Translations under genes and position numbers: made by a program
Notes under the pieces: generated by a model
The model's database searches: none
What the model saw: the letters and a program-made list of their open reading frames with translations, nothing else
What the model was told of the DNA's origin: nothing
Shown here: positions 25,395 through 33,490 of the stretch, piece by piece
Layout of the letters: every line of letters starts with the position of its first letter
How positions within the stretch are numbered: the stretch's first letter is position 1
NCBI RefSeq assembly: GCF_030913705.1
Contig: NZ_CP133190.1
Location: 5,667,501-5,731,500, forward strand
DNA from: Anaerocolumna sp. MB42-C2
GTDB lineage: Bacteria > Bacillota > Clostridia > Lachnospirales > Lachnospiraceae
Direction of reading: 5' to 3'
DNA length: 64,000 nt

Positions 25395-26285
25395 TTAAAT
25401 GGACTGAACGATTTTCTGACAGCGGTCAAAAAACTCCAGGTGCTTTTCCGTAAATTGGCTTCCTTTCATACAAACAAAATTAAATTCTCTTACTGCTTCA
25501 AAATCCGATAATCGGACCTTTTTAAGTAATCCCTGGGACATTTCATTATCAACTGCATTTTCATAAAGAAAAGTGATTCCCAGTCCTTGTTCTACCAGAG
25601 TTTTAATTACATTTAGATTGCCAATCTCTACAATCTGGGAAAAACTCTGAATATTCTGGTTATGTTCCAGTAAAACCTGTTCCAATACCCCCCTTGTTCC
25701 GCTTCCCACCTCCCGGACGATAAGTCTTTGAGAAAATATTTCATCAAAGGAAACGGTGCGGTTTGCGAATTCATGATTTACGGAACAGACCGGAATAAAT
25801 CTTGCACAAGAAAATAGCCTGGTGGTATATTCTTTTTTATCCAACTGTCCCTCTATGAATGCAAAATCAATAAGACCCTGCTGCAACTTCTCTAATAAGG
25901 TTTCTGTATTATCAACCAGCATGGAAAGGGTATTTTTGTAGGGCTGCTTAATAAGTTCTGATAGGATATCCGGCATTACATATTCACCGATCGTCAGGGT
26001 AGCTCCAAAAGAAATCCGTCCGCTGACCGTATCTTTCTTAAGTGCGTCGGATATTTTGTTCCAGTCCGCTTTAAAGATGAGAGAATGCTTTAACAATTGT
26101 TCTCCTTGTGATGTTAAGTAGAGATTTTTGCCTTTGAAACAAAAAAGTTTGCAGCCGTAATACTGCTCCAGATATCGGATATGCTGACTGACTGCAGGTT
26201 GTGTTATACAAAGTTTCTCGGCGGTTTTGGTATAACTCTTTTCCTCGCACAAAGTGAGAAATGTTTCGATTCTGAAATCAAGCAT
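25395..26285 (-). CDS. LysR family transcriptional regulator
   Basis: A 296-residue protein with the LysR winged helix at the N-terminus (CITQPAVSQHIRYLEQYYGC) and a periplasmic-binding-like effector domain. It is transcribed divergently from the nitrite/sulfite reductase gene at 26499, the classical arrangement in which LysR proteins activate the neighbour in response to a pathway metabolite. Regulation of sulfur or nitrogen oxyanion reduction is inferred from that. Confidence 0.88.
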   Translation of the reverse strand: MLDFRIETFLTLCEEKSYTKTAEKLCITQPAVSQHIRYLEQYYGCKLFCFKGKNLYLTSQGEQLLKHSLIFKADWNKISDALKKDTVSGRISFGATLTIGEYVMPDILSELIKQPYKNTLSMLVDNTETLLEKLQQGLIDFAFIEGQLDKKEYTTRLFSCARFIPVCSVNHEFANRTVSFDEIFSQRLIVREVGSGTRGVLEQVLLEHNQNIQSFSQIVEIGNLNVIKTLVEQGLGITFLYENAVDNEMSQGLLKKVRLSDFEAVREFNFVCMKGSQFTEKHLEFFDRCQKIVQSI

Positions 26286-26498
26286 ATAGTGTATCCTTTC
26301 ATAAGTTGGCTTAACGAATCATTTAATTGAACAGATTAATAAACCTTTATTCTGAGTTTAAGATTGAATATCTAAGAAGTATAAATTTAATTTATAGTAA
26401 AATAATTATTTATAATTTTATTTTATTCTTTTTTTATGTTAAAATCAAGTAATTTGTGAATTCAAGATAATCATTAGAAGCAGAACAGGAGAGTAAAG
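26286..26498. promoter_or_regulatory. Divergent regulatory region between lysR and the nitrite/sulfite reductase
   Basis: This is 213 bases of very AT-rich sequence serving both divergent genes. T-N11-A type LysR half-sites are too frequent in such sequence for me to pick one. A TTGTGAATTCAAGATAA stretch near 26453-26469 and poly-T runs near 26427 are visible, but no firm -35/-10 is assigned. Confidence 0.4.
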
Positions 26499-28100
26499 GT
26501 GCAAGAGTATAATCAGAAATTAAAAGAAGAAATCATCAATTTTCGTAAGGTTGGATATCAATTTATTAATAAAGAAATTACAGCCGCAGAATTCAAAGGA
26601 GTATCCGGAGGTATGGGAGTATACGCCCAACGGGGCGGGGAAAAGTTTATGATACGATTAAGAATACCCTCCGGTGTGTTAAGTTTAACTCATTTAAAAC
26701 TGATTACCGGTTATACGAAACAATATAAACTGGATACTGTTCATCTTACTACCAGGCAGGCTATTCAGCTCCATGATTTAGGTATAGAGGAGGTCTGTGA
26801 AATCATGAGTTCGGCAATTGATTCCGGCCTGTATACCAGAGGCGGAGGTGGTAATTTCCCAAGAAATGTTGCTCTTTCCCCTTTATCCGGCGTAGATAAA
26901 AAAGAAGCCTTTGATGTGACCCCATATGCATTACTTGTCAGTAATTATTTAATGGAAAAAATTACGGAATACCACCTGCCGAGAAAATTAAAAATATCTT
27001 TTTCCAATAGCGAAGAAGATAGCGGAAATAGTACGATTAACGATCTTGGATTTATAGCGGTTTTAGTGAATGAAATTCCTTATTTTCAGGTATATCTGGC
27101 CGGAGGACTGGGGAATAATCCCGCTATCGGAATTCCGCTGGAGGAATTAGTTCCGCCGGAGGAGGTATTATATCATGTTGAAGCTGTTACCAGATTATTT
27201 ATGTCCGAGGGTGACTATGAAAATAAGGGAAAAGCCAGACTTCGATATATACCAAGAAGAATGGGGACAGAGGCTTTCCTTGAGACCTACAAAAAATATT
27301 TAGACAGGGTAAAATCAGAATTAAAACTGGAAGAAATGAAACCGGTTTTCTTAGAAAATGAAGATAAGAAAGATGCAGCCACTCAAATAAAGATGGAAGA
27401 AACAAAACATGATTTCACCGATGAAATAAAGGATAGCAAAAACTACCTGATACCTCAAAAACAGGAAGGTCTTTATACTGTAGTCCTGCATCCTCTATGT
27501 GGTTTGCTGCCAGCAGATATTCTGCCTCAGTTAACAAAATTTTTAGATGGGTGTGACCAGGTGGATATCAGACTTAGTATGACGGAAAGCATGTATATCA
27601 GAAATCTTGACCTTAATAAAGCCAGAGAATTGCTTAACATAACAAAAAATGTGAGACAGGTTTCCAATCTTTCGATGAGCGTCAGCTGCGTAGGAGTACC
27701 GACCTGCCAGATCGGTGTGGAACAGAGCCAGGCTTTATGCAGAGCTATACTTAAAACCTTAGAAAAAAATCAGACATCTGACAGGTATTTACCGGCGGTT
27801 CATATTTCCGGCTGTAATAATTCCTGTACCAGACATCAGGTCAATGCGTTAGGTTTTGCAGGCAGTAAAAAAAGAATCGGAGATAAGGTGGAAGATGTAT
27901 TCGAAGTCCATACAGGCGGGTTATACAGCAAAGATAATACCAGGTTCGGTAAAGTGCTTGGATTTATGAAATGCAATGATATACCATTTTTTATCAATGA
28001 TCTGGCTGTAGAATTAAATAATATTGAAAAGGACTTCAGGGAATTTTTGACTGAGAATATGGATGGGTTCACAAAAATAGTTGAAAAATATCTGGTATAA
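26499..28100 (+). CDS. Sirohaem-containing nitrite/sulfite reductase
   Basis: A 533-residue enzyme from the GTG at 26499 behind CAGGAGAG. It has both ferredoxin-like halves of the NiRS/SiR family (LTTRQAIQLHDL and GGGGNFPRNV) and the four cysteines that bind the [4Fe-4S]-sirohaem centre: Cys397-X5-Cys403 and Cys439-X3-Cys443. It reduces nitrite to ammonia or sulfite to sulfide with six electrons, probably from ferredoxin. The family signature does not settle which. An acidic, Lys-rich linker (about 285-315) between halves is longer than usual. No sirohaem synthesis genes are nearby. Confidence 0.88.
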   Translation: MQEYNQKLKEEIINFRKVGYQFINKEITAAEFKGVSGGMGVYAQRGGEKFMIRLRIPSGVLSLTHLKLITGYTKQYKLDTVHLTTRQAIQLHDLGIEEVCEIMSSAIDSGLYTRGGGGNFPRNVALSPLSGVDKKEAFDVTPYALLVSNYLMEKITEYHLPRKLKISFSNSEEDSGNSTINDLGFIAVLVNEIPYFQVYLAGGLGNNPAIGIPLEELVPPEEVLYHVEAVTRLFMSEGDYENKGKARLRYIPRRMGTEAFLETYKKYLDRVKSELKLEEMKPVFLENEDKKDAATQIKMEETKHDFTDEIKDSKNYLIPQKQEGLYTVVLHPLCGLLPADILPQLTKFLDGCDQVDIRLSMTESMYIRNLDLNKARELLNITKNVRQVSNLSMSVSCVGVPTCQIGVEQSQALCRAILKTLEKNQTSDRYLPAVHISGCNNSCTRHQVNALGFAGSKKRIGDKVEDVFEVHTGGLYSKDNTRFGKVLGFMKCNDIPFFINDLAVELNNIEKDFREFLTENMDGFTKIVEKYLV

Positions 28101-28146
28101 GAATACCCTCAGACAAGAATAGCTTCTTATAACAGCTTTTATTCAG

Positions 28147-29514
28147 TTAGAATGTACTGCTTGGACTTTTCTTTAGTTCGGTCCCCACAAGGATTAACAT
28201 AGTGGTGAAACAGGCTGCTCCGCCAATAAAATTTGAAATTGGCTCTGCCAGGAAAATACCTTTTGTACCTAATTGAAACAAGCGGGGCAGTAATAAAGTG
28301 AGTGGAATAACAATCACCACTTTTCTGAGCAGTGAGAAAAAGACAGCCTGTTTCGCTTTACCCAGTGCTACAAAAACGGCTTGCCCAGCAAACTGTAAGG
28401 ACATCATAAAAAATCCAAAAAAGTAAATTTTTAATGAGGGTAATGCTGCCTCCAGAAGTTTAGTATCCTGGCTGAATATCTGTATAAAAAAGTGAGGGAA
28501 TATTAGTAATATACCCCATGCAATAACCGTATAGGTGATACAGACTGCGGACATAAATTTGATTGCTGATTTAACTCGTGCATAAGCACCGGCCCCATAA
28601 TTATATCCGATAACCGGCTGTGCACCATTCGTCAATCCTGATACAGGCATGGATATAACTTCCCGGATGGAATTAATAACAGTCATTACGCCGACATATA
28701 AATCACCGCCGTAAAATTTTAACCCCGCATTGCACATAACCTGAACGGCTCCGTTGGTAATGGCCATCATAAAGCCCGATAAACCTAACAGGGTAATATC
28801 TTTTACCCTGCTTTTTTTTAATCGGAATCCGGATTTTTTCAATTTTAAAATTGCTTTTCTGCCGGTTAGAAACTTTAAAATCCATACTGCTGACAGAAAT
28901 TGTGAAAGAATGGTAGCTAAGGCAGCGCCTTTTACTCCCATATGAAAACCAAAGATAAAAATGGGATCCAGAATAATATTAGAAGCAGCGCCCAATAAAA
29001 CAGTCATCATTCCTGTTTTGCCAAAACCCTGGGAATTTATGAAGCTATTCATACCAAGACCAATCATTACAAAAAGATTGCCAAACATATATATGGTTAA
29101 ATAAGCATTCGCATAAGGAAACGTAACATCACTGGCACCAAACAGGTAAAGCAGGGGTCTTTTAAAGAGAAGAACAATTATAGTTAATAAAACTCCGGAT
29201 ATGATTAATAAAGTAAAGGAATTTCCCATAATTCGTTCCGCTTCTTCGGTATCGCCGTGTCCTCTGGCAATGGAACACAGCGGAGCTCCACCCATACCAA
29301 AAAGATTAGCAAACGCAATAATAATAGTAATCACGGGTAAAGTCAGACCAATAGCAGTTAAAGCAAGAGTGGAATGATCAGGAATTCTACCGATATAAAT
29401 TCGATCAACAATGTTATATAAGACATTAATCAGTTGTGCCACTGTCATTGGAAATGCCAGATTTAAGATGTTTTTTACGATACTTCCTTTTGTAAAGTCA
29501 TTCTTCAAAGTCAT
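28147..29514 (-). CDS. MATE family multidrug/metabolite exporter
   Basis: A 455-residue membrane protein with about 12 helices in two homologous halves, as in NorM/DinF-type cation-coupled antiporters (PMTVAQLINVLYNIVDRIYIG; GAQPVIGYNYGAG in the second half). Probably exports drugs or metabolites in exchange for Na+ or H+. Convergent with the reductase gene; its upstream region contains a long-spaced inverted repeat TTAGTGTA (about 29572) and TACACTAA (about 29626) that might be an operator. Confidence 0.88.
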   Translation of the reverse strand: MTLKNDFTKGSIVKNILNLAFPMTVAQLINVLYNIVDRIYIGRIPDHSTLALTAIGLTLPVITIIIAFANLFGMGGAPLCSIARGHGDTEEAERIMGNSFTLLIISGVLLTIIVLLFKRPLLYLFGASDVTFPYANAYLTIYMFGNLFVMIGLGMNSFINSQGFGKTGMMTVLLGAASNIILDPIFIFGFHMGVKGAALATILSQFLSAVWILKFLTGRKAILKLKKSGFRLKKSRVKDITLLGLSGFMMAITNGAVQVMCNAGLKFYGGDLYVGVMTVINSIREVISMPVSGLTNGAQPVIGYNYGAGAYARVKSAIKFMSAVCITYTVIAWGILLIFPHFFIQIFSQDTKLLEAALPSLKIYFFGFFMMSLQFAGQAVFVALGKAKQAVFFSLLRKVVIVIPLTLLLPRLFQLGTKGIFLAEPISNFIGGAACFTTMLILVGTELKKSPSSTF

Positions 29515-29773
29515 TCTTCTTTCTATGTGTTTCTAAACAAACTATATTTCCATTATGTAAAATACAAAATTTAGTGTATTCTTTCTAATTATACCATATT
29601 TTTTGAGGAAAAAAAAGGTTTTTATACACTAAGGTTAATTCCAAAAGACGAATCTGAGATTGTTATTAAGTAATTGGTATGTAATATGAAATTTTAGGAA
29701 TAATAATCAAAGATAATGTTCTTTCTTTAATCAATCTTACTTTTATTTTATTTCTATGATGGAGGTTAATGCA

Positions 29774-31294
29774 TTGAAGAATAAGGGAAAAGGGTTAACA
29801 GCGTGGCAATTAACAATGATGGCTGTAGGGACAGTAGTTGGAGCTTCTTTTTTTCTCGGGTCGGGTGTTGCAATTAACTCTGCCGGACCATCTATTGTAA
29901 TCACATATATTTTATCAGGTTTGATAGTATATTTTATACTATACGCACTATCTGAAATGACAGTATCGAATCCTGACTCCGGTTCCTTTCGTACTTTCGC
30001 AGCAGAAGCTTTCGGAGAGGGAACCGGTTTTGTAACAGGGTGGATTTATTGGACAGGTATGGTATTAGCCATGTCCAGCGAAGCTACCGCAGTTTCTATT
30101 CTTTTCAGACAATGGATTCCAGGTATATCCATTTCCTGGTTAGGGAGCTTCATTATAATTGGTGTAACATTACTTAATCTTTTAGGCGCCAGTAAATTAA
30201 GTAAATTAGAAAGCGGCTTTTCTGTAATTAAGCTTTTAGCTGTTTTTGCGTTTATAATTATTGCAATCCTGCTTATCGTAGGATTATTTCCCGGCGTTCC
30301 GGCTGTCGGTGCCGGTGAACTTAGAAATGAAACATTTCTGGCAGGCGGTGTTAAAGGAGTAGCGGGCAGTATGTTGATTGTTTTGTTTGCTTATGCCGGG
30401 TTTGAGGTAATCGGACTGGCGGCCTCTGAAACGGAGAATCCGAAAGAAACTATCCCGAAAGCTATTAATTATACCGTATTATGCTTATTAGGGTTATATA
30501 TTTTATCAGTAGCTGTATTATTACCGCTTATCCCTACTGCTGATGTAAATGAAGAAACCAGTCCGATTGTAGCTGCGTTGGACCGGTGGGGAATTACATG
30601 GGCGGGAACTGTTATAAATTTTGTTTTAATCACAGCAATCTTATCTACCATGTTAGCATCAATGTTTGCAATTGGCAGAATGATGCGCTCCTTAGCAGAT
30701 GAAGGGCTTGCACCTGGTTGGATTAAGGACAAAACGGATGTGCCTTATAGAGGAATCTTGTTTTCGGGAGTTGGCATGTTATTAGGGCTCGGACTTGGAC
30801 TTCTTCTTCCGCAGGTTTATCTGTTTTTAATAAGTGCAGGCGGATTTGCTACATTATTTACCTATATTGTGATAATGGCGACTCATATCCGTTTTCGTAA
30901 AAAATACGGTTGTCCGGAGGGAAAATGTAAACTGGGGGGGTATCCGTATTCTTCTCTTTTTGTATTGATTTGTCTTATCGGTTCCATTGTCAGCATGCCT
31001 TTTATAAAGGGACAGGCGACCGGATTAATAGCAGGTATTATAATGCTAGTATTCTATATATTATGTTATATAGGTATGAGAATCTTCCAGTTTGCGCACC
31101 TGAAGGATAAAAGGAATGACAGTTTGAATAATCATTATAAGGATAAGCTGTTAACAGAATTTTCTGATGAATTATCCGCAATCATTGAGAAACAACAAAA
31201 TGCAGATATAAATGAGGAAAAGATAGAGAACTCGGAAAATAATACGGAAGAAAATTGTTCTCAATGTAAGAAGCAGAAGAAAAAGGAAAAGTAA
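29774..31294 (+). CDS. APC superfamily amino acid permease
   Basis: About 506 residues with 12 membrane helices. The TTG at 29774 is preferred because GGAGG (29761-29765) precedes it at correct spacing; an ATG at 29756 overlaps upstream of that site. The N-terminal signature GTVVGASFFLGSG and the ASETENPKETIPKAI segment are typical of GABA/arginine/amino-acid:H+ symporters. A 60-residue hydrophilic C-terminal tail ends in a Cys pair and a lysine cluster (CSQCKKQKKKEK), which is unusual. The substrate cannot be named. Confidence 0.85.
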   Translation: MKNKGKGLTAWQLTMMAVGTVVGASFFLGSGVAINSAGPSIVITYILSGLIVYFILYALSEMTVSNPDSGSFRTFAAEAFGEGTGFVTGWIYWTGMVLAMSSEATAVSILFRQWIPGISISWLGSFIIIGVTLLNLLGASKLSKLESGFSVIKLLAVFAFIIIAILLIVGLFPGVPAVGAGELRNETFLAGGVKGVAGSMLIVLFAYAGFEVIGLAASETENPKETIPKAINYTVLCLLGLYILSVAVLLPLIPTADVNEETSPIVAALDRWGITWAGTVINFVLITAILSTMLASMFAIGRMMRSLADEGLAPGWIKDKTDVPYRGILFSGVGMLLGLGLGLLLPQVYLFLISAGGFATLFTYIVIMATHIRFRKKYGCPEGKCKLGGYPYSSLFVLICLIGSIVSMPFIKGQATGLIAGIIMLVFYILCYIGMRIFQFAHLKDKRNDSLNNHYKDKLLTEFSDELSAIIEKQQNADINEEKIENSENNTEENCSQCKKQKKKEK

Positions 31295-31342
31295 AGCAAT
31301 TAGCCAGGTCTCCGATATATATACAAAAGGAGGCAGGTAAAA

Positions 31343-31831
31343 ATGCAAATAAATAATTCAGGACTGTTATTTAAGCAGTATACGAAACAAGATCTCTATA
31401 AATCCGATAAAAAACAAGCAGGGAATGAGAGGGATAATATAAATGATAGTATTAAGGATAAAATAGCAGATGCATTTGATTATTCCGAAGCGGAAGAGCA
31501 GCAGCTTAATGCCGGTATTAACGCTAAGATACAATCAGGAGAAAAGTTATCTCCCAAAGAGTTATTATATCTTAGGAAAAAGAATCCTATTTTATATACC
31601 AAAATGATGATGATGGATAGAAAACGGGAGATTCTGAAACAACGGCTGAAGACCTGTAAATCAAAAAAAGAGGTAAATGATGTAATCGCAGGGGAAGTAG
31701 GTATGATTGGTAAAAAAGATCCGGATAAAGAATTAAAGCTTAAAACGATTCTGAATACGGAGAAAGAATTTAAGAAAACAGAGCATTACAAACGCCTTCC
31801 TGCTGCCCCAAAAGAGCAGGATAACAAATAA
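31343..31831 (+). CDS. Hypothetical protein, lysine-rich and helical
   Basis: A 162-residue soluble protein, not recognised. It has AAAAGGAGG before the ATG and is rich in Lys, Glu, Gln and Asp, mostly predicted helix, with a methionine run (TKMMMMDRKREIL) in the middle. No signal peptide or membrane segment. It follows the amino-acid permease by 48 bases and may be co-transcribed. No function is inferred. Confidence 0.6.
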   Translation: MQINNSGLLFKQYTKQDLYKSDKKQAGNERDNINDSIKDKIADAFDYSEAEEQQLNAGINAKIQSGEKLSPKELLYLRKKNPILYTKMMMMDRKREILKQRLKTCKSKKEVNDVIAGEVGMIGKKDPDKELKLKTILNTEKEFKKTEHYKRLPAAPKEQDNK

Positions 31832-31911
31832 ATCACCGTTTAGTTCTATATTCAAAACCTTGACTATCTTTAGCAGGTAAAGCATAATAGTAATACGAAG
31901 TGGAGGTTTTT

Positions 31912-32451
31912 ATGTTAAAATGGCGTCAGCATCTTAAAACAATTAATCATCATAAATGGCTGGTAATGCAATATTGCTTTCGGGCAGGTCTATATAAACA
32001 AGGACTTCTTCATGATTTATCCAAATATTCCTGGGTTGAATTTTCAGTGGGGGCAAAATATTATCAGGGAAACCGAAGTCCCAATAATGCAGAACGTGAA
32101 ATCAAAGGCTACAGCCTGGCCTGGCTTCATCATAAAGGAAGAAATAAACATCATCTGGAATACTGGATTGATTACAGCTTAAGCGAGGGCACTCCCATGG
32201 CCGGTATGAAAATGCCGGTGAAATATGTAGTCGAGATGTTTTGTGACCGAATAGCCGCAAGCAGAAATTATAATAAAGAAAAATATACGGATGGCGATCC
32301 TTTAGCTTATTTCAGGGCGTCTAAAGAGCATTATTTAATACATGAAGATACCAAAAAGATTCTGGAGAAACTACTTATAAAACTGAAAGAAGAAGGGGAA
32401 GAAGCCACGTTTACGTATATCAGAGAAGTTCTATTAGTCAAGGGGTATTAG
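31912..32451 (+). CDS. DUF5662-like conserved protein
   Basis: About 179 residues from the ATG at 31912 behind GTGGAGG. It is rich in His, Trp and Tyr (HLKTINHHKWLVMQYCF, GLLHDLSKYSWVEF, LAWLHHKGRNKHHLEYW), including HD and HH pairs that resemble the metal-binding arrangement of HD-domain hydrolases. I associate it with the uncharacterised DUF5662 family found in Firmicutes and phages, from memory. A metal-dependent phosphohydrolase activity is a guess. Confidence 0.6.
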   Translation: MLKWRQHLKTINHHKWLVMQYCFRAGLYKQGLLHDLSKYSWVEFSVGAKYYQGNRSPNNAEREIKGYSLAWLHHKGRNKHHLEYWIDYSLSEGTPMAGMKMPVKYVVEMFCDRIAASRNYNKEKYTDGDPLAYFRASKEHYLIHEDTKKILEKLLIKLKEEGEEATFTYIREVLLVKGY

Positions 32452-32479
32452 TTTATACAGAACTTACTAAAAATATAAT

Positions 32480-32543
32480 TTTACCTATTATTAACAATAA
32501 TTTTACACACACTTAACATTCACTTAATATACTCTGTTATAGA
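32480..32543 (+). promoter_or_regulatory. Pho box: five 11-bp-spaced repeats upstream of ppx-ppk
   Basis: Hexamers TTTACC (32480), TTAACA (32491), TTTACA (32502), TTAACA (32513) and TTAATA (32524) recur at exactly 11-base steps. TATAGA (32538-32543) lies downstream as a possible -10. This is the organisation of PhoP boxes in Gram-positive bacteria, TT(A/T)A(C/T)A direct repeats on one helical face. It predicts induction of the polyphosphate genes under phosphate limitation. No PhoPR genes are in the window. Confidence 0.75.
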
Positions 32544-32582
32544 ATAAAGTAAGTAAACTAAAGAGAAGTGGAGGCTTTCTAT

Positions 32583-33488
32583 ATGATTTGTGCAATTATA
32601 GATTTAGGATCTAATACCATCCGGTTATGTGTTTATGAATATAATGAGTCCCAAATGAAATCATTATTGGAAAAAAAAGCAATGGCCGGTCTTGCCAATT
32701 ATATCAAAAATGAAAAGCTAAGTAACAGTGGAGTGGAAAGAGCTTGTGAAATATTAAAAGAATTTTCTGATATTTTGAAAAATTTCCAGGTAAAGAAAGA
32801 GAATACACATATCTTTGCAACGGCTTCATTACGAAACATAGTAAATACCAAAGAAGTAATTGGAATCATCAAAGAAAACACAGGTTTTGAGGTAGAACTA
32901 TTATCGGGAGAAGAGGAAGCAACTCTAGATTTTATTGGTGCGACCAAATCGGTCAGCAGTGACAATGGAATATTAGTAGATATTGGAGGAGGTAGTACGG
33001 AGTTAGTTCCGTTTGCCGACAAAAAAATTCAGGCAGCTACCAGTATGCCCATAGGGTCCCTTAATTTATATGTAAAGTATGTTAAAAAAATTATTCCTAA
33101 AAAGGATGAAAGAGAAATTATAAAACAGGCAGTTCTTGAGAATCTGAATACGCTTGATTTAAAGAAAGAGACTTATCAAAATATCTGTGGCGTTGGAGGT
33201 ACCATACGGGCAGCTGCTAAGTTAAGTAATCACATTTTTGGCTTGCCGAAAAATAATACGAATATCGAAGTTCACCATATTAAGCAAATTTTAGAATTAA
33301 TTCACAATAGTCATAAGAATACGCTGACACCGATTTTGCAGAATATACCGGACAGGGTTCACACCATAATACCCGGACTCATAATAGTAGAAACCATTAT
33401 GGATTATTTCCAGAGTGAAAATATTACTGTCAGTAAATATGGTATAAGAGAAGGATATTTTTACGAACGAATCCTGAAAGGAGAGTAA
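32583..33488 (+). CDS. ppx: Exopolyphosphatase / guanosine pentaphosphatase family protein
   Basis: About 301 residues from the ATG at 32583 behind GTGGAGG. The actin-like ATPase fold has the phosphate loops DLGSNTIRL near the N-terminus and DIGGGSTELV in the middle, and the GEEEATLDFIGA segment. Members hydrolyse polyphosphate from its ends and/or pppGpp. At about 300 residues it is the short, two-domain form lacking the C-terminal HD-like extension of E. coli Ppx. It ends two bases before ppk, so the two are co-expressed. Confidence 0.88.
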   Translation: MICAIIDLGSNTIRLCVYEYNESQMKSLLEKKAMAGLANYIKNEKLSNSGVERACEILKEFSDILKNFQVKKENTHIFATASLRNIVNTKEVIGIIKENTGFEVELLSGEEEATLDFIGATKSVSSDNGILVDIGGGSTELVPFADKKIQAATSMPIGSLNLYVKYVKKIIPKKDEREIIKQAVLENLNTLDLKKETYQNICGVGGTIRAAAKLSNHIFGLPKNNTNIEVHHIKQILELIHNSHKNTLTPILQNIPDRVHTIIPGLIIVETIMDYFQSENITVSKYGIREGYFYERILKGE

Positions 33489-33490
33489 TT

